Positions 26,542-33,308 of a stretch of DNA of 50,043 nt are shown here, in pieces. The stretch comes from Erysipelotrichaceae bacterium (GTDB lineage Bacteria > Bacillota_I > Bacilli_A > Erysipelotrichales > Erysipelotrichaceae): contig JAFWEP010000034.1 of the NCBI GenBank assembly GCA_017512885.1, forward strand, positions 1-50,043, written 5' to 3'. Numbering within the stretch: position 1 is the first letter of the stretch; every line of letters begins with the position of its first letter. Position numbers and translations under genes: made by a program. The notes beneath the pieces are model-generated. The model saw only the letters and a program-made list of their open reading frames with translations. It searched no databases and was not told the DNA's origin.

Positions 26542-26617
26542 GGACCCTTAGCTCAATGGTCAGAGCTCCCGGCTCATAACCGGTTGGTTATAGGTTCGAG
26601 TCCTATAGGGTCCACCA
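26542..26617 (+). tRNA. tRNA with CAT anticodon, probably tRNA-Ile2 (lysidine-modified)
   Basis: A 76-base cloverleaf, acceptor GGACCCT/AGGGTCC, anticodon loop CTCATAA. The loop and acceptor resemble the tRNA-Ile2 whose CAT anticodon is converted by TilS to read ATA. A Met identity cannot be excluded from sequence alone. Confidence 0.75.
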
Positions 26618-26629
26618 AAGATATTCTCT

Positions 26630-26720
26630 GGAGGAATACCCAAGCGGTTGAAGGGACCGGTCTTGAAAACCGGAAGGTCGTGCAAGCGGCGCTAGGGTTC
26701 GAATCCCTATTCCTCCGCCA
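26630..26720 (+). tRNA. tRNA-Ser (TGA)
   Basis: A 91-base class II tRNA with a long variable arm, acceptor GGAGGAA/TTCCTCC, anticodon TGA in the loop TCTTGAAAA, encoded CCA. Last of the cluster. Confidence 0.95.
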
Positions 26721-26752
26721 GATCGTCATGAAGACTTATGAAGTCAGGATTG

Positions 26753-26774
26753 CCCATCGAAAGATGGGTTTTTA
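26753..26774 (+). terminator. Terminator of the tRNA cluster
   Basis: CCCATC-GAAA-GATGGG, a stem capped by a GNRA tetraloop and followed by TTTTT. Confidence 0.8.
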
Positions 26775-26780
26775 TGTACC

Positions 26781-26804
26781 AAAGGGCAGATCGCTCTGCC
26801 CTTT
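26781..26804 (-). terminator. Hairpin at the end of the HD-domain gene
   Basis: AAAGGGCAGA and TCTGCCCTTT pair over ten bases with loop TCGC (plus strand). It begins on the last base of the TAA stop of the HD gene. A T-rich tail exists on both sides, so it may work in both directions. Confidence 0.7.
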
Positions 26805-27250
26805 TATCTTTCAAACAGTGTTTCTTTCAAGGATTCGAACTTATCGGCGATACAGACGATCCAGGCTTCCCGGCTCCGGGGCAGGGCCCGTAAGGTCAGA
26901 GGCCACATATGGCTGCGTATCACGTGCTGGATCCGTTCATCAGCCTGCAGATGATATCCGGCGTTCCTGGCCGCTTTCTCGGGATGGGTCAGACCGTGCA
27001 GGCCGTGTCCCGGTTCGTGCCAGTCATAGAGGAAGAAGTCATGCAGCATCGCACCCTTCAGCAGTACCTCCCGGTCCGCATGCAGGCGGAAGATACGGTC
27101 CAGCCGGTCGGAAGTCCTGGCTACATTCTCACAGTGCTTATAGGTCGAGATCCGGCCGTGCTGCAGAAAAGTCTTCATGCGCTGCACATGGATATCGTTC
27201 TTGATCTCTTTGAGGATCTCCTCGGCTTCCCGATCTTTCCTGTTGTTCAT
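26804..27250 (-). CDS. HD domain phosphohydrolase-like protein
   Basis: The 148-residue protein carries an HD-type metal-binding pattern: H in YKHCENVARTSDRLD, the HD doublet in GAMLHDFFLYDWH near 72, and a later H/D in IRSHMWPLT and IVCIADKFES. HD proteins hydrolyse phosphate esters, often nucleotides; the substrate is not predictable. A much longer frame reaches 27532 but crosses the promoter and lacks a start signal. ATG at 27250 is chosen because TATAAT lies exactly six bases upstream; there is no Shine-Dalgarno site. It diverges from the butyrate kinase gene. Confidence 0.8.
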   Translation of the reverse strand: MNNRKDREAEEILKEIKNDIHVQRMKTFLQHGRISTYKHCENVARTSDRLDRIFRLHADREVLLKGAMLHDFFLYDWHEPGHGLHGLTHPEKAARNAGYHLQADERIQHVIRSHMWPLTLRALPRSREAWIVCIADKFESLKETLFER

Positions 27251-27256
27251 ACCTGT

Positions 27257-27262
27257 ATTATA
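27257..27262 (-). promoter_or_regulatory. TATAAT six bases before the HD gene start (possible leaderless promoter)
   Basis: TATAAT-ACAGGT-ATG on the minus strand: the -10 box is placed so that transcription should start on the ATG. There is no ribosome site and no clear -35 box. Confidence 0.55.
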
Positions 27263-27401
27263 ACCGATATCTTTCCTTCCTTGGAAAAAGAGCCAGTTTC
27301 CTTCCTCTCCTTCCCTGCCTTCTTCGTATCCCTGCACATGGTATCTTCCGGAATGCTCCGCTAGAATGAAACTGTACAGGCTCTGCCGGAAAGGAACACC
27401 T

Positions 27402-28505
27402 ATGCCATACAAAGTCTTTGCGATCAATCCCGGTTCCACCTCGACCAAGATCGCGCTCTTCGACGGAGAAGAAAAGATCTTTTCCGCCAATGTCAAACAC
27501 GAAGCGGCCAAACTGAAAGAATTCCCCACCATCAGCGATCAGCTCCCCTACCGTGAAGAAATGATCCGGGAAGAGCTGCAGAAAGCCGGGATCGACCTCT
27601 CCGATGTCGATGCCTACTGCGGCAGAGGCGGCGGTCTGCTGTCGGTCGAAGGCGGCGTCTACGAAGCCAATGAGACCCTGCTCGATCATGCCCGTCGGGG
27701 CGCCAACGGTTTCGACCATCCGGCGCAGCTGGGTTCCCAGCTGGCGGAACACTTTGCCCGGCAGTACGGCAAAAAGACCTATGTCGTCAATCCTCCGGAT
27801 ACCGATGAACTGCAGGATCTGGCCCGGGTGACCGGCATCAACGGTCTCTACCGTACCGTCCATATGCATGCCCTGAACCTCAAGGAAACGGCCATCCGGC
27901 ACGCCAAATCGCAGGGAAAGAAGTACGAGGAACAGAACTACATCGTCTGTCATATCGGCGGCGGGACCTCGGTCAGTGCCCACTGCAAAGGCCGCATGAT
28001 CGACGGTTTCGACAACGTCGGCGGAGACGGGCCGATGGCGCCTACCCGCTGCGGAGCGGTACCACTGGCCGAAGCTGCAAGATACATGATGCGCACCGGC
28101 AAGACTCCGCAGGAGATGCAGGATCTCTGCGTACGGCTGGGCGGTTTCGTCGATCATCTCGGCACCAGCGATGCCCAGGAAGTGACGAAACGGGCAGCCG
28201 AAGGCGATCAGCACGCTGCGGTCCTCTGGGAGGCGATGATCTACCAGATCAACAAGGCGATCGGTTCGATGGCTTCGGTCCTGCATGGGGAAGTTGATGG
28301 GATCCTCTTAGGCGGAGGTCTCGTCCATAACGAAGAACTGGTCGCGAAGATCCGGGAAGCCAACTCCTGGATCGCTCCGGTCTATGCCTATCCCGGTGAA
28401 TTTGAGATGGAAGCGATGGCAGCCGGTGTCAACCGGGTGCTCAGCGGAGAAGAAAAGGCAAAGACCTATAACGGAGAACCTTTCTGGAAAGGCTTCGATT
28501 TCTAA
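27402..28505 (+). CDS. buk: Butyrate kinase (acetokinase family)
   Basis: The 367-residue enzyme interconverts butyryl phosphate and butyrate with ATP formation, or acts on branched-chain acyl phosphates. The start PYKVFAINPGSTSTKIALFD and the motifs HIGGGTSVSAHCKGRMIDG near 185 and GSMASVLHGEVDGILLGGG near 290 identify the Buk branch, not acetate kinase. GGAAAGGAACACCT precedes the ATG at 27402; the earlier ATG at 27366 lacks a site. No phosphotransbutyrylase gene lies nearby. If the organism makes butyrate or degrades branched-chain amino acids, the partner gene must be elsewhere; the liv importer close by would fit the second use. Confidence 0.93.
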   Translation: MPYKVFAINPGSTSTKIALFDGEEKIFSANVKHEAAKLKEFPTISDQLPYREEMIREELQKAGIDLSDVDAYCGRGGGLLSVEGGVYEANETLLDHARRGANGFDHPAQLGSQLAEHFARQYGKKTYVVNPPDTDELQDLARVTGINGLYRTVHMHALNLKETAIRHAKSQGKKYEEQNYIVCHIGGGTSVSAHCKGRMIDGFDNVGGDGPMAPTRCGAVPLAEAARYMMRTGKTPQEMQDLCVRLGGFVDHLGTSDAQEVTKRAAEGDQHAAVLWEAMIYQINKAIGSMASVLHGEVDGILLGGGLVHNEELVAKIREANSWIAPVYAYPGEFEMEAMAAGVNRVLSGEEKAKTYNGEPFWKGFDF

Positions 28506-28528
28506 AGCGGATGGCTATCCGCTTTTTC
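28504..28528 (+). terminator. Terminator of buk, overlapping its stop codon
   Basis: AAAGCGGAT-GGCT-ATCCGCTTT followed by TTC; the stem begins with the last two bases of the TAA stop. Confidence 0.85.
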
Positions 28529-28535
28529 TCTGTTT

Positions 28536-28541
28536 TATAAT
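28536..28541 (+). promoter_or_regulatory. TATAAT six bases before the HAD hydrolase start (possible leaderless promoter)
   Basis: TATAAT-GGATTT-ATG. The box lies only about ten bases after the buk terminator, so this is a very compact gene junction. There is no Shine-Dalgarno sequence. Confidence 0.6.
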
Positions 28542-28547
28542 GGATTT

Positions 28548-29393
28548 ATGAAAAAGCTCAGAAAAGCCGCGATCCTGTATGATTTCGACAAGACCTTAAG
28601 CGTACAGGACATGCAGAACGATACACTGATCCCTATGCTGGGACAGGAACCGAAAGAGTTCTGGAAAGAAGTCGGGCAGTATACCGAAAAACACAATCTG
28701 GACAAGATCTGTTCCTACCTTTTCTTCCTGATGAAGAAGTTCGCGGAGAAAGGAACGCCGATCCGCCGGGATACCTTCGCCGACCTCGGCAAAGGGATCC
28801 AGTACTTCCCGGGAGTCGAGGAATGGTTCGGCCGCATCAATGCCTATGGACTGCAGCACGGACTGGAGATCGAACACTACATCATCTCTTCCGGCATGAA
28901 GGAGCTGCTGGACAGTACCTCGATCGCCAAGGAGTTCCGTAAGATCTATGCCTGCCGCTATCACTACGACGAAGAAGGCAAGGCCTGCTGGCCGGCACTG
29001 ATCGTGAACTACACCACCAAGACCCAGTACATCTTCCGCGTCAACAAGCAGGTCCTGGAAGAGAGCGACGAAGACGATCTGAACAAGTACACCGAGAAGG
29101 AAGACCGCCCGGTCCCCTTCCGGCGGATGATCTATATCGCTGACGGTCTGACCGATGTGCCCTGCATGAAACTGGTCAAGGAACACGGCGGGAAGTCCAT
29201 CGTGGTCTACAATGATTCCTCGGTGGAATCCTACAAGACGGCCCAGAAGCTGGCTGAGGACGACCGGGTCAACTACCTGCTGAAGGCAGACTACCGCGAA
29301 GGCAGCGAGATGGATGCGGTCGTGAAGTCGATCATCAACGGCATGGAAGCGGCGGATCAGCTGGAAGAACTGGAAAGGAAGTACTCCTCGTGA
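28548..29393 (+). CDS. HAD superfamily hydrolase
   Basis: The 281-residue protein has HAD motif I YDFDKTLS (residues 12-19, Asp nucleophile), motif II in HYIISSGMKE near 112, a likely motif III Lys (YTTKTQY near 163) and motif IV YIADGLTDVPC near 199. The insert between I and II is a helical cap, similar to the SerB-like class. It probably hydrolyses a small phosphoester; the substrate is unknown. It overlaps the following GNAT gene by four bases (GTGA), so the two are co-translated. Confidence 0.85.
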   Translation: MKKLRKAAILYDFDKTLSVQDMQNDTLIPMLGQEPKEFWKEVGQYTEKHNLDKICSYLFFLMKKFAEKGTPIRRDTFADLGKGIQYFPGVEEWFGRINAYGLQHGLEIEHYIISSGMKELLDSTSIAKEFRKIYACRYHYDEEGKACWPALIVNYTTKTQYIFRVNKQVLEESDEDDLNKYTEKEDRPVPFRRMIYIADGLTDVPCMKLVKEHGGKSIVVYNDSSVESYKTAQKLAEDDRVNYLLKADYREGSEMDAVVKSIINGMEAADQLEELERKYSS

Positions 29394-29848
29394 GAGTACG
29401 GATCGCTGCAGCGGAAGATGCGAAGCTGCTGAGCGAGCTGCGCATCGCTCAGCTGCATGATGAGGAGACCCAGCCGGATATCGAGATCAGCGAAGCCATG
29501 GAAGACTGGTTCCTGAAGAAGCTCAGCGACGGCAGTCTTTACCAGGTCCTGCTTTATGAAGAGGAGGAACTGCTGGCGACCGGCTGTCTCTATGTCCTGG
29601 AGATGCCGCCGAGCTTCCACAAGCCGACCGGGAAAGTCGGCTATATCGGAAATATGTATACCCTTCCCGCTCACCGTAAGAAAGGCTATGCCACGAAGGT
29701 GCTCTCCCTGTTAAAGGAAGAAGCCGAAAAAAGAGACATGGACCGTCTCTTTCTGGGAGCTTCCGTCTATGGCGCTCCGGTCTACGAAGCCTTCGGTTTC
29801 CGGAAGTGCGATCAGTTCATGAGTCTCGATCTGAAAAAGATCTCCTGA
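29390..29848 (+). CDS. GNAT family N-acetyltransferase
   Basis: The 152-residue protein is a single-domain GNAT with the acetyl-CoA loop VGYIGNMYTLPAHRKKGYATKVLSL (split around residues 83-105) and a C-terminal APVYEAFGFRKCDQ, the usual YxxxGF element. The start is GTG, overlapping the HAD stop by four bases. The substrate is unknown; co-translation with a phosphatase may point to a common small-molecule pathway. Confidence 0.88.
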   Translation: MRVRIAAAEDAKLLSELRIAQLHDEETQPDIEISEAMEDWFLKKLSDGSLYQVLLYEEEELLATGCLYVLEMPPSFHKPTGKVGYIGNMYTLPAHRKKGYATKVLSLLKEEAEKRDMDRLFLGASVYGAPVYEAFGFRKCDQFMSLDLKKIS

Positions 29849-29859
29849 AGGAGATCTTT
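29836..29859. terminator. Bidirectional terminator with the GNAT stop codon in its loop
   Basis: AAAGATCTCC-TGAA-GGAGATCTTT is a perfect ten-pair stem; the TGA stop of the GNAT gene forms the loop. The MATE gene converges from the other side and stops at 29861, so one element serves both genes. Confidence 0.85.
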
Positions 29860-29860
29860 C

Positions 29861-31225
29861 TTATGCATTCCTTTCTTCCTTCCAGCTGCCGGAAAGATAG
29901 AAGACGGAGGCGATCAGGAACGGCATGAAGCCGGCTAAGGCATCGCCCATCCAGAAGCCGAAGCAGTCCAGATGCAGGGCAAAGCCCAGCAGCGCAGCCA
30001 GACCGATGCGGCTGATGACGCCGTCGATGATGGCGATGGCCAGATTCAGTTTCGGTCTGCCGGAACCGTTGATCAGAGCGAAGGCAGCCGAGCGGGTAGC
30101 GGCTCCGTAGAAATTCAGGATCAGCGGCAGAGTCAGTACGCCGGCAGCAGACAATACGTCTGTATCGGTCGTAAAGATCGCATAGACCGCCGCCGGGTCC
30201 TTCAGCATGATCACGGTACCGATCAGGGAGAGAGCGATCCCGATGCTCAGGACGATCAGCAGGATCTGGTTGACCCGCTTGTATTTGCGGGCGCCGAGGT
30301 TCTGCCCGGTCATCGTCGCACCGGCCGTCGTGAAGGACTGGGAGATGACCGCGCACATCATGTTGACCTTGTTGAAGATGCCGGCCAGCGCCGAATAGGT
30401 GACATCGAAGAGGTTGATCCAGGACATCAGGATGATCTTGGAGAGATTGATGGCGGCCGACTGGATGGCCATCGGAATGCCCAGGGCCAGCAGTCTCTTG
30501 AAAGCGCCGCGGTCGATCCGGAAACTGGCAAGCCGGAAATCAAAGCCGAAGCTTTCCTTCCGACGGTAGAGATAGACCAGGGAGACCAGGAAGCTGACGC
30601 CCTGTCCGATGACCGTCGCCAAGGCTGCCCCGAAGACCTCCATGTGCAGATACTTCACGAAGAGCACATCCAGGATCATGTTCAGGATGGCGGCGATCGC
30701 AATGAAGAGAAAGGGACGTTTGCTGTCGCCCATCCCGCGCAGGATGGCAGAAACGATATTGTAGCCGTAGATAAAGATCAGACCGAAGATACAGGTCACG
30801 GTATAATCCATCGTGAACTGATAGGAAGCGGAAGGCGTATTCAGCCAGTGCAAGAGCGGATGACGCAGCAGATAGCAGACCACCGAGATCAGCAGCGAAG
30901 CGCTGAGCAGGAAGGTGAACATCGTACCGATGGTCTTTTTGATGTCTTCATGGCGCTGCGAGCCGACATCGCGGGCGATGATGACCTGCCCGGCTCCGGC
31001 AAAACCGATCGCCACGAAGGTCAAGAGATGCAGGATATCGCCACCGATCGATACGGCAGACATCCCGGTCTTGCCGATATAGTTGCCGACGACGATCATA
31101 TCGACGATATTGTAGACAGCCTGTAAGGCATTGGAGACGAATAAAGGCATCGCAAACTGCAGCAATAACCCCAGGACCGGACCTTCGGTCAGATCGCGGA
31201 TCATCGAATCCTTCTTCTGCGACAT
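29861..31225 (-). CDS. MATE family efflux transporter
   Basis: The 454-residue protein has about twelve hydrophobic helices in two halves. The N-terminal half contains PLFVSNALQAVYNIVDMIVVGNYIG (split around 24-48), a NorM/DinF-type hallmark, and GAGQVIIARDVGSQ near 80; the second half contains the matching QSFTTAGATMTGQNLGA near 290. Such pumps export cationic drugs or metabolites with Na+ or H+. GGAGGTGAG precedes the ATG. It stands alone between two terminators. Confidence 0.92.
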   Translation of the reverse strand: MSQKKDSMIRDLTEGPVLGLLLQFAMPLFVSNALQAVYNIVDMIVVGNYIGKTGMSAVSIGGDILHLLTFVAIGFAGAGQVIIARDVGSQRHEDIKKTIGTMFTFLLSASLLISVVCYLLRHPLLHWLNTPSASYQFTMDYTVTCIFGLIFIYGYNIVSAILRGMGDSKRPFLFIAIAAILNMILDVLFVKYLHMEVFGAALATVIGQGVSFLVSLVYLYRRKESFGFDFRLASFRIDRGAFKRLLALGIPMAIQSAAINLSKIILMSWINLFDVTYSALAGIFNKVNMMCAVISQSFTTAGATMTGQNLGARKYKRVNQILLIVLSIGIALSLIGTVIMLKDPAAVYAIFTTDTDVLSAAGVLTLPLILNFYGAATRSAAFALINGSGRPKLNLAIAIIDGVISRIGLAALLGFALHLDCFGFWMGDALAGFMPFLIASVFYLSGSWKEERNA

Positions 31226-31364
31226 ACCTTCTCACCTCCAAAATCCTTTATAGTGTATCATTGAAGTCATTTCCGGCAAAATGGAAAAGTACCAGAAAAA
31301 CCAATTGTATCGTTGTGTTCCTGTACAGGATCCCTTCTTTCTTTCGCTTCGACATCGTTTTCCC

Positions 31365-31393
31365 TTTACAATCCGAAAAGTTTCTGCTAATAT
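31365..31393 (+). promoter_or_regulatory. Promoter of tRNA-fMet/tRNA-Phe
   Basis: TTTACA, a 17-base spacer and TAATAT, 24 bases before the tRNA-fMet gene. Confidence 0.7.
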
Positions 31394-31417
31394 CTAATAG
31401 CGGCTTGGCCGTAACAT

Positions 31418-31494
<77 letters not shown>

Positions 31495-31496
31495 AT

Positions 31497-31572
31497 GGTT
31501 CTGTAGCTCAGTTGGTAGAGCACGGCACTGAAAATGCCGGTGTCGCCAGTTCAATTCTGGCCGGAACCACCA
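31497..31572 (+). tRNA. tRNA-Phe (GAA)
   Basis: A 76-base cloverleaf, acceptor GGTTCTG/CGGAACC, anticodon GAA in the loop CTGAAAA, encoded CCA. It follows tRNA-fMet after two bases. Confidence 0.96.
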
Positions 31573-31583
31573 CTTTGCAAGAG

Positions 31584-31610
31584 AAAAGGCGTAAAGCCTT
31601 TTTTTCTTTT
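31584..31610 (+). terminator. Terminator of the tRNA-fMet/Phe unit
   Basis: AAAGGC-GTAAA-GCCTTT followed by a run of T. Confidence 0.8.
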
Positions 31611-31636
31611 ATACTGATACAAAGGGGGAATTACTA

Positions 31637-32449
31637 ATGAACGAAGAAGAGATCCGGGCAAGGATCCGGGCCGGACGCGACTTCCTGCGCATGCCGGAAC
31701 ACGAAGAAGACTACCAGACCGATCAGCAGCTGAAGAAACCGCAGCCGCCGCTGGTCAAGGAAGCGGTCAGCGACATCCGCATCCCGCTGCCGGTCGACTA
31801 TCAGAGCCTGCCGATCGACAATGACTTCCTGCACATCATCAACAGCCGCTCTTCCCACCGGGTCTACACCGATGAGGAGATCTCTCTGTTGGAACTGTCC
31901 TACCTGCTCTGGTGCTCTCAGGGCGTCAAGGGCATCCGGGGCCGGGCATACGCTACGCTGCGCACCGTGCCCTGCGGAGGCGCCCGGCATGAATTCGAGA
32001 CCTATCTCTATATCCGCAAGGTGGAAGGCCTGCAGCCCGGCTGCTACCACTACCTGCCGCTGAGTCACGAACTGGAATTCCTGAAGGAGATGCCGGAAGA
32101 CTTCGTCTCCCCTTCTTTAGAAGGTCAGGCCTGGGCGAGGAAGGCTTCGGTCATCTTCTACTATTCCTTCGTTGCCTACCGGGCGGAATGGCGCTACGGC
32201 ATCCATGCCCACCGGATGGTCCCGGCTGATGCCGGCCATGTGACGGAGAATCTCTATCTGGCTGCCACCTCTATCGGTCTCGGCGGCTGCGCGATCGGGG
32301 CCGTGGACGGAAAGCTCTGCGATGAGGCTTTCGGTCTCGACGGCGAGGAAGAATTCATCTTCTATGCCTTCCCGCTGGGTACCGTACGGGAGAGCGATCA
32401 GCAGAAAGAACTTGACTTCTACGCTTTCGTCAGGGAACAGGGATTATAA
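31637..32449 (+). CDS. SagB-type nitroreductase/thiazole-oxidase-like flavoprotein
   Basis: The 270-residue protein is a nitroreductase-fold FMN enzyme of the SagB/ThcOx type. It shows NSRSSHRVYTDEEISLLELSYLLW (split around 70-95), RTVPCGGARHEFETYLY near 117 and the late AATSIGLGGCAIGAVDG segment near 213. In RiPP clusters such enzymes oxidise azolines, but there are no cyclodehydratase, precursor or export genes here, so it is more likely a general oxidoreductase. AAAGGGGGAA precedes the ATG. Confidence 0.85.
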   Translation: MNEEEIRARIRAGRDFLRMPEHEEDYQTDQQLKKPQPPLVKEAVSDIRIPLPVDYQSLPIDNDFLHIINSRSSHRVYTDEEISLLELSYLLWCSQGVKGIRGRAYATLRTVPCGGARHEFETYLYIRKVEGLQPGCYHYLPLSHELEFLKEMPEDFVSPSLEGQAWARKASVIFYYSFVAYRAEWRYGIHAHRMVPADAGHVTENLYLAATSIGLGGCAIGAVDGKLCDEAFGLDGEEEFIFYAFPLGTVRESDQQKELDFYAFVREQGL

Positions 32450-32450
32450 G

Positions 32451-32485
32451 AAAACGGTCCGGGACATGCCCGGACCGTCTTTTTC
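32451..32485. terminator. Bidirectional terminator between two convergent flavoprotein genes
   Basis: ACGGTCCGGG and CCCGGACCGT form a ten-pair stem with a five-base loop; A-rich on the left and T-rich on the right. Confidence 0.85.
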
Positions 32486-32498
32486 TTTTGTCTGCGCT

Positions 32499-33164
32499 TT
32501 ATTTCCAGTGGAAGGAACCTTTCCCGGCTCCTGCTTCAAAATGATAGCGGACGATGCCGAGGTCGACTTTGGAGAAAGGACCGTTCCCGGCCGTGATCGT
32601 GACTTCGTCACCTTTGTGTTCGATATGGAACTTCTGCTGGTTGACTGCTGTCGGCGCCAGCAAAGCCATCCTGACCCCGTCCTGATACCAGGCCGGATCA
32701 TTCTCTTTCAGATCCGCCAGCTGCAGCAGAGGCTTGTTGCGGTGCGGACTGCCGGCCGTCTGCCCGTAGCCCAGCGCTGCGACCAGCACCAGCCTTTCTC
32801 CTTCGTCCAGAGTATAGGTGCCGGGGATCTTGCGGTAGGTCAGACCGACCCAGCAGCTGTTGAGCCCCAGCATCTGCGCCTCCAGAAGGATCTTTTCCCC
32901 GTAGTAGCCGCATTTCTCTTCGAGATCTTCGCTCTCTTTTCCAGCCAGGACCAGATAGTTCCTGACCCCGTGGAAAAAGCCATAGCCGAAGACACCGGGC
33001 TTGAAAGCCTTCGGTTCCTCCCAGATCAGCTGCAGATGCAGACCGGTCTCCCGGTTGACCTCCTCTACGCTGTTCTCAAGTGCTGCACGGACTTCCGATG
33101 GGATCATCTTCTCCTGGTAGCGCCGCACAGAATGTCTTTCTCTGATCGCTTCCTGAATCGTCAT
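32499..33164 (-). CDS. Nitroreductase family protein
   Basis: The 221-residue flavoprotein has the nitroreductase opening IQEAIRERHSVRRYQEKMI (3-21), the FMN-pocket helix EAQMLGLNSCWVGLTY near 105 and a C-terminal TAVNQQKFHIEHKG segment of the TM1586-like subgroup. It should reduce nitro compounds or quinones with NAD(P)H; the true substrate is unknown. ATG at 33164 is chosen because AAGGGGG lies eight bases upstream; the ATG at 33182 has no site. It lies downstream of a 20-residue ORF and its terminator. Confidence 0.86.
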   Translation of the reverse strand: MTIQEAIRERHSVRRYQEKMIPSEVRAALENSVEEVNRETGLHLQLIWEEPKAFKPGVFGYGFFHGVRNYLVLAGKESEDLEEKCGYYGEKILLEAQMLGLNSCWVGLTYRKIPGTYTLDEGERLVLVAALGYGQTAGSPHRNKPLLQLADLKENDPAWYQDGVRMALLAPTAVNQQKFHIEHKGDEVTITAGNGPFSKVDLGIVRYHFEAGAGKGSFHWK

Positions 33165-33182
33165 GGCAACCCCCTTATGCAT

Positions 33183-33211
33183 AAAAGAAGGCCGACAGAA
33201 AATGTCGGTCC
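33183..33211 (-). terminator. Terminator after the 20-residue ORF
   Basis: GACCGACA-TTTTC-TGTCGGCC followed by TTCTTTTAT on the minus strand. Confidence 0.8.
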
Positions 33212-33215
33212 TATA

Positions 33216-33278
33216 TTACTGATGATGATATGCTTTGAAACTCATCGGCCGAAGGCCAGATAGTCCGTCGTCGGTCAT
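33216..33278 (-). CDS. Small ORF of 20 residues with its own signals
   Basis: The predicted peptide is MTDDGLSGLRPMSFKAYHHQ. The ATG is preceded by GCGGAGAGAG, TATAAT lies 16 bases upstream of the ATG (33295-33300), and a terminator follows five bases after the stop, so it has the layout of a complete small gene. The middle of the ORF also forms a short GGCC-TTC-GGCC hairpin. It could be a leader peptide or a regulatory RNA; no family is recognised. Confidence 0.45.
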   Translation of the reverse strand: MTDDGLSGLRPMSFKAYHHQ

Positions 33279-33294
33279 TTCTCTCTCCGCTTTT

Positions 33295-33300
33295 ATTATA
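33295..33300 (-). promoter_or_regulatory. -10 box of the 20-residue ORF
   Basis: TATAAT on the minus strand, nine bases after the stop of the histidine kinase gene. Confidence 0.5.
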
Positions 33301-33308
33301 CTCCTTCT

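Noticed and set aside
26476-27204. Open frame of 242 codons across three tRNAs and the HD gene
   Set aside because: It runs through tRNA genes and two terminators and lies antisense to the HD gene.
29972-31126. 384-codon frame antisense to the MATE transporter
   Set aside because: Low-quality composition (Asp/Gln-rich without hydrophobic core), no ribosome site, and the MATE frame is clearly real.
31637-33164. Azole-modified peptide (RiPP) cluster, because of the SagB-like protein
   Set aside because: No cyclodehydratase, precursor peptide with Cys/Ser/Thr core or dedicated exporter lies nearby; the 20-residue ORF lacks such a core.
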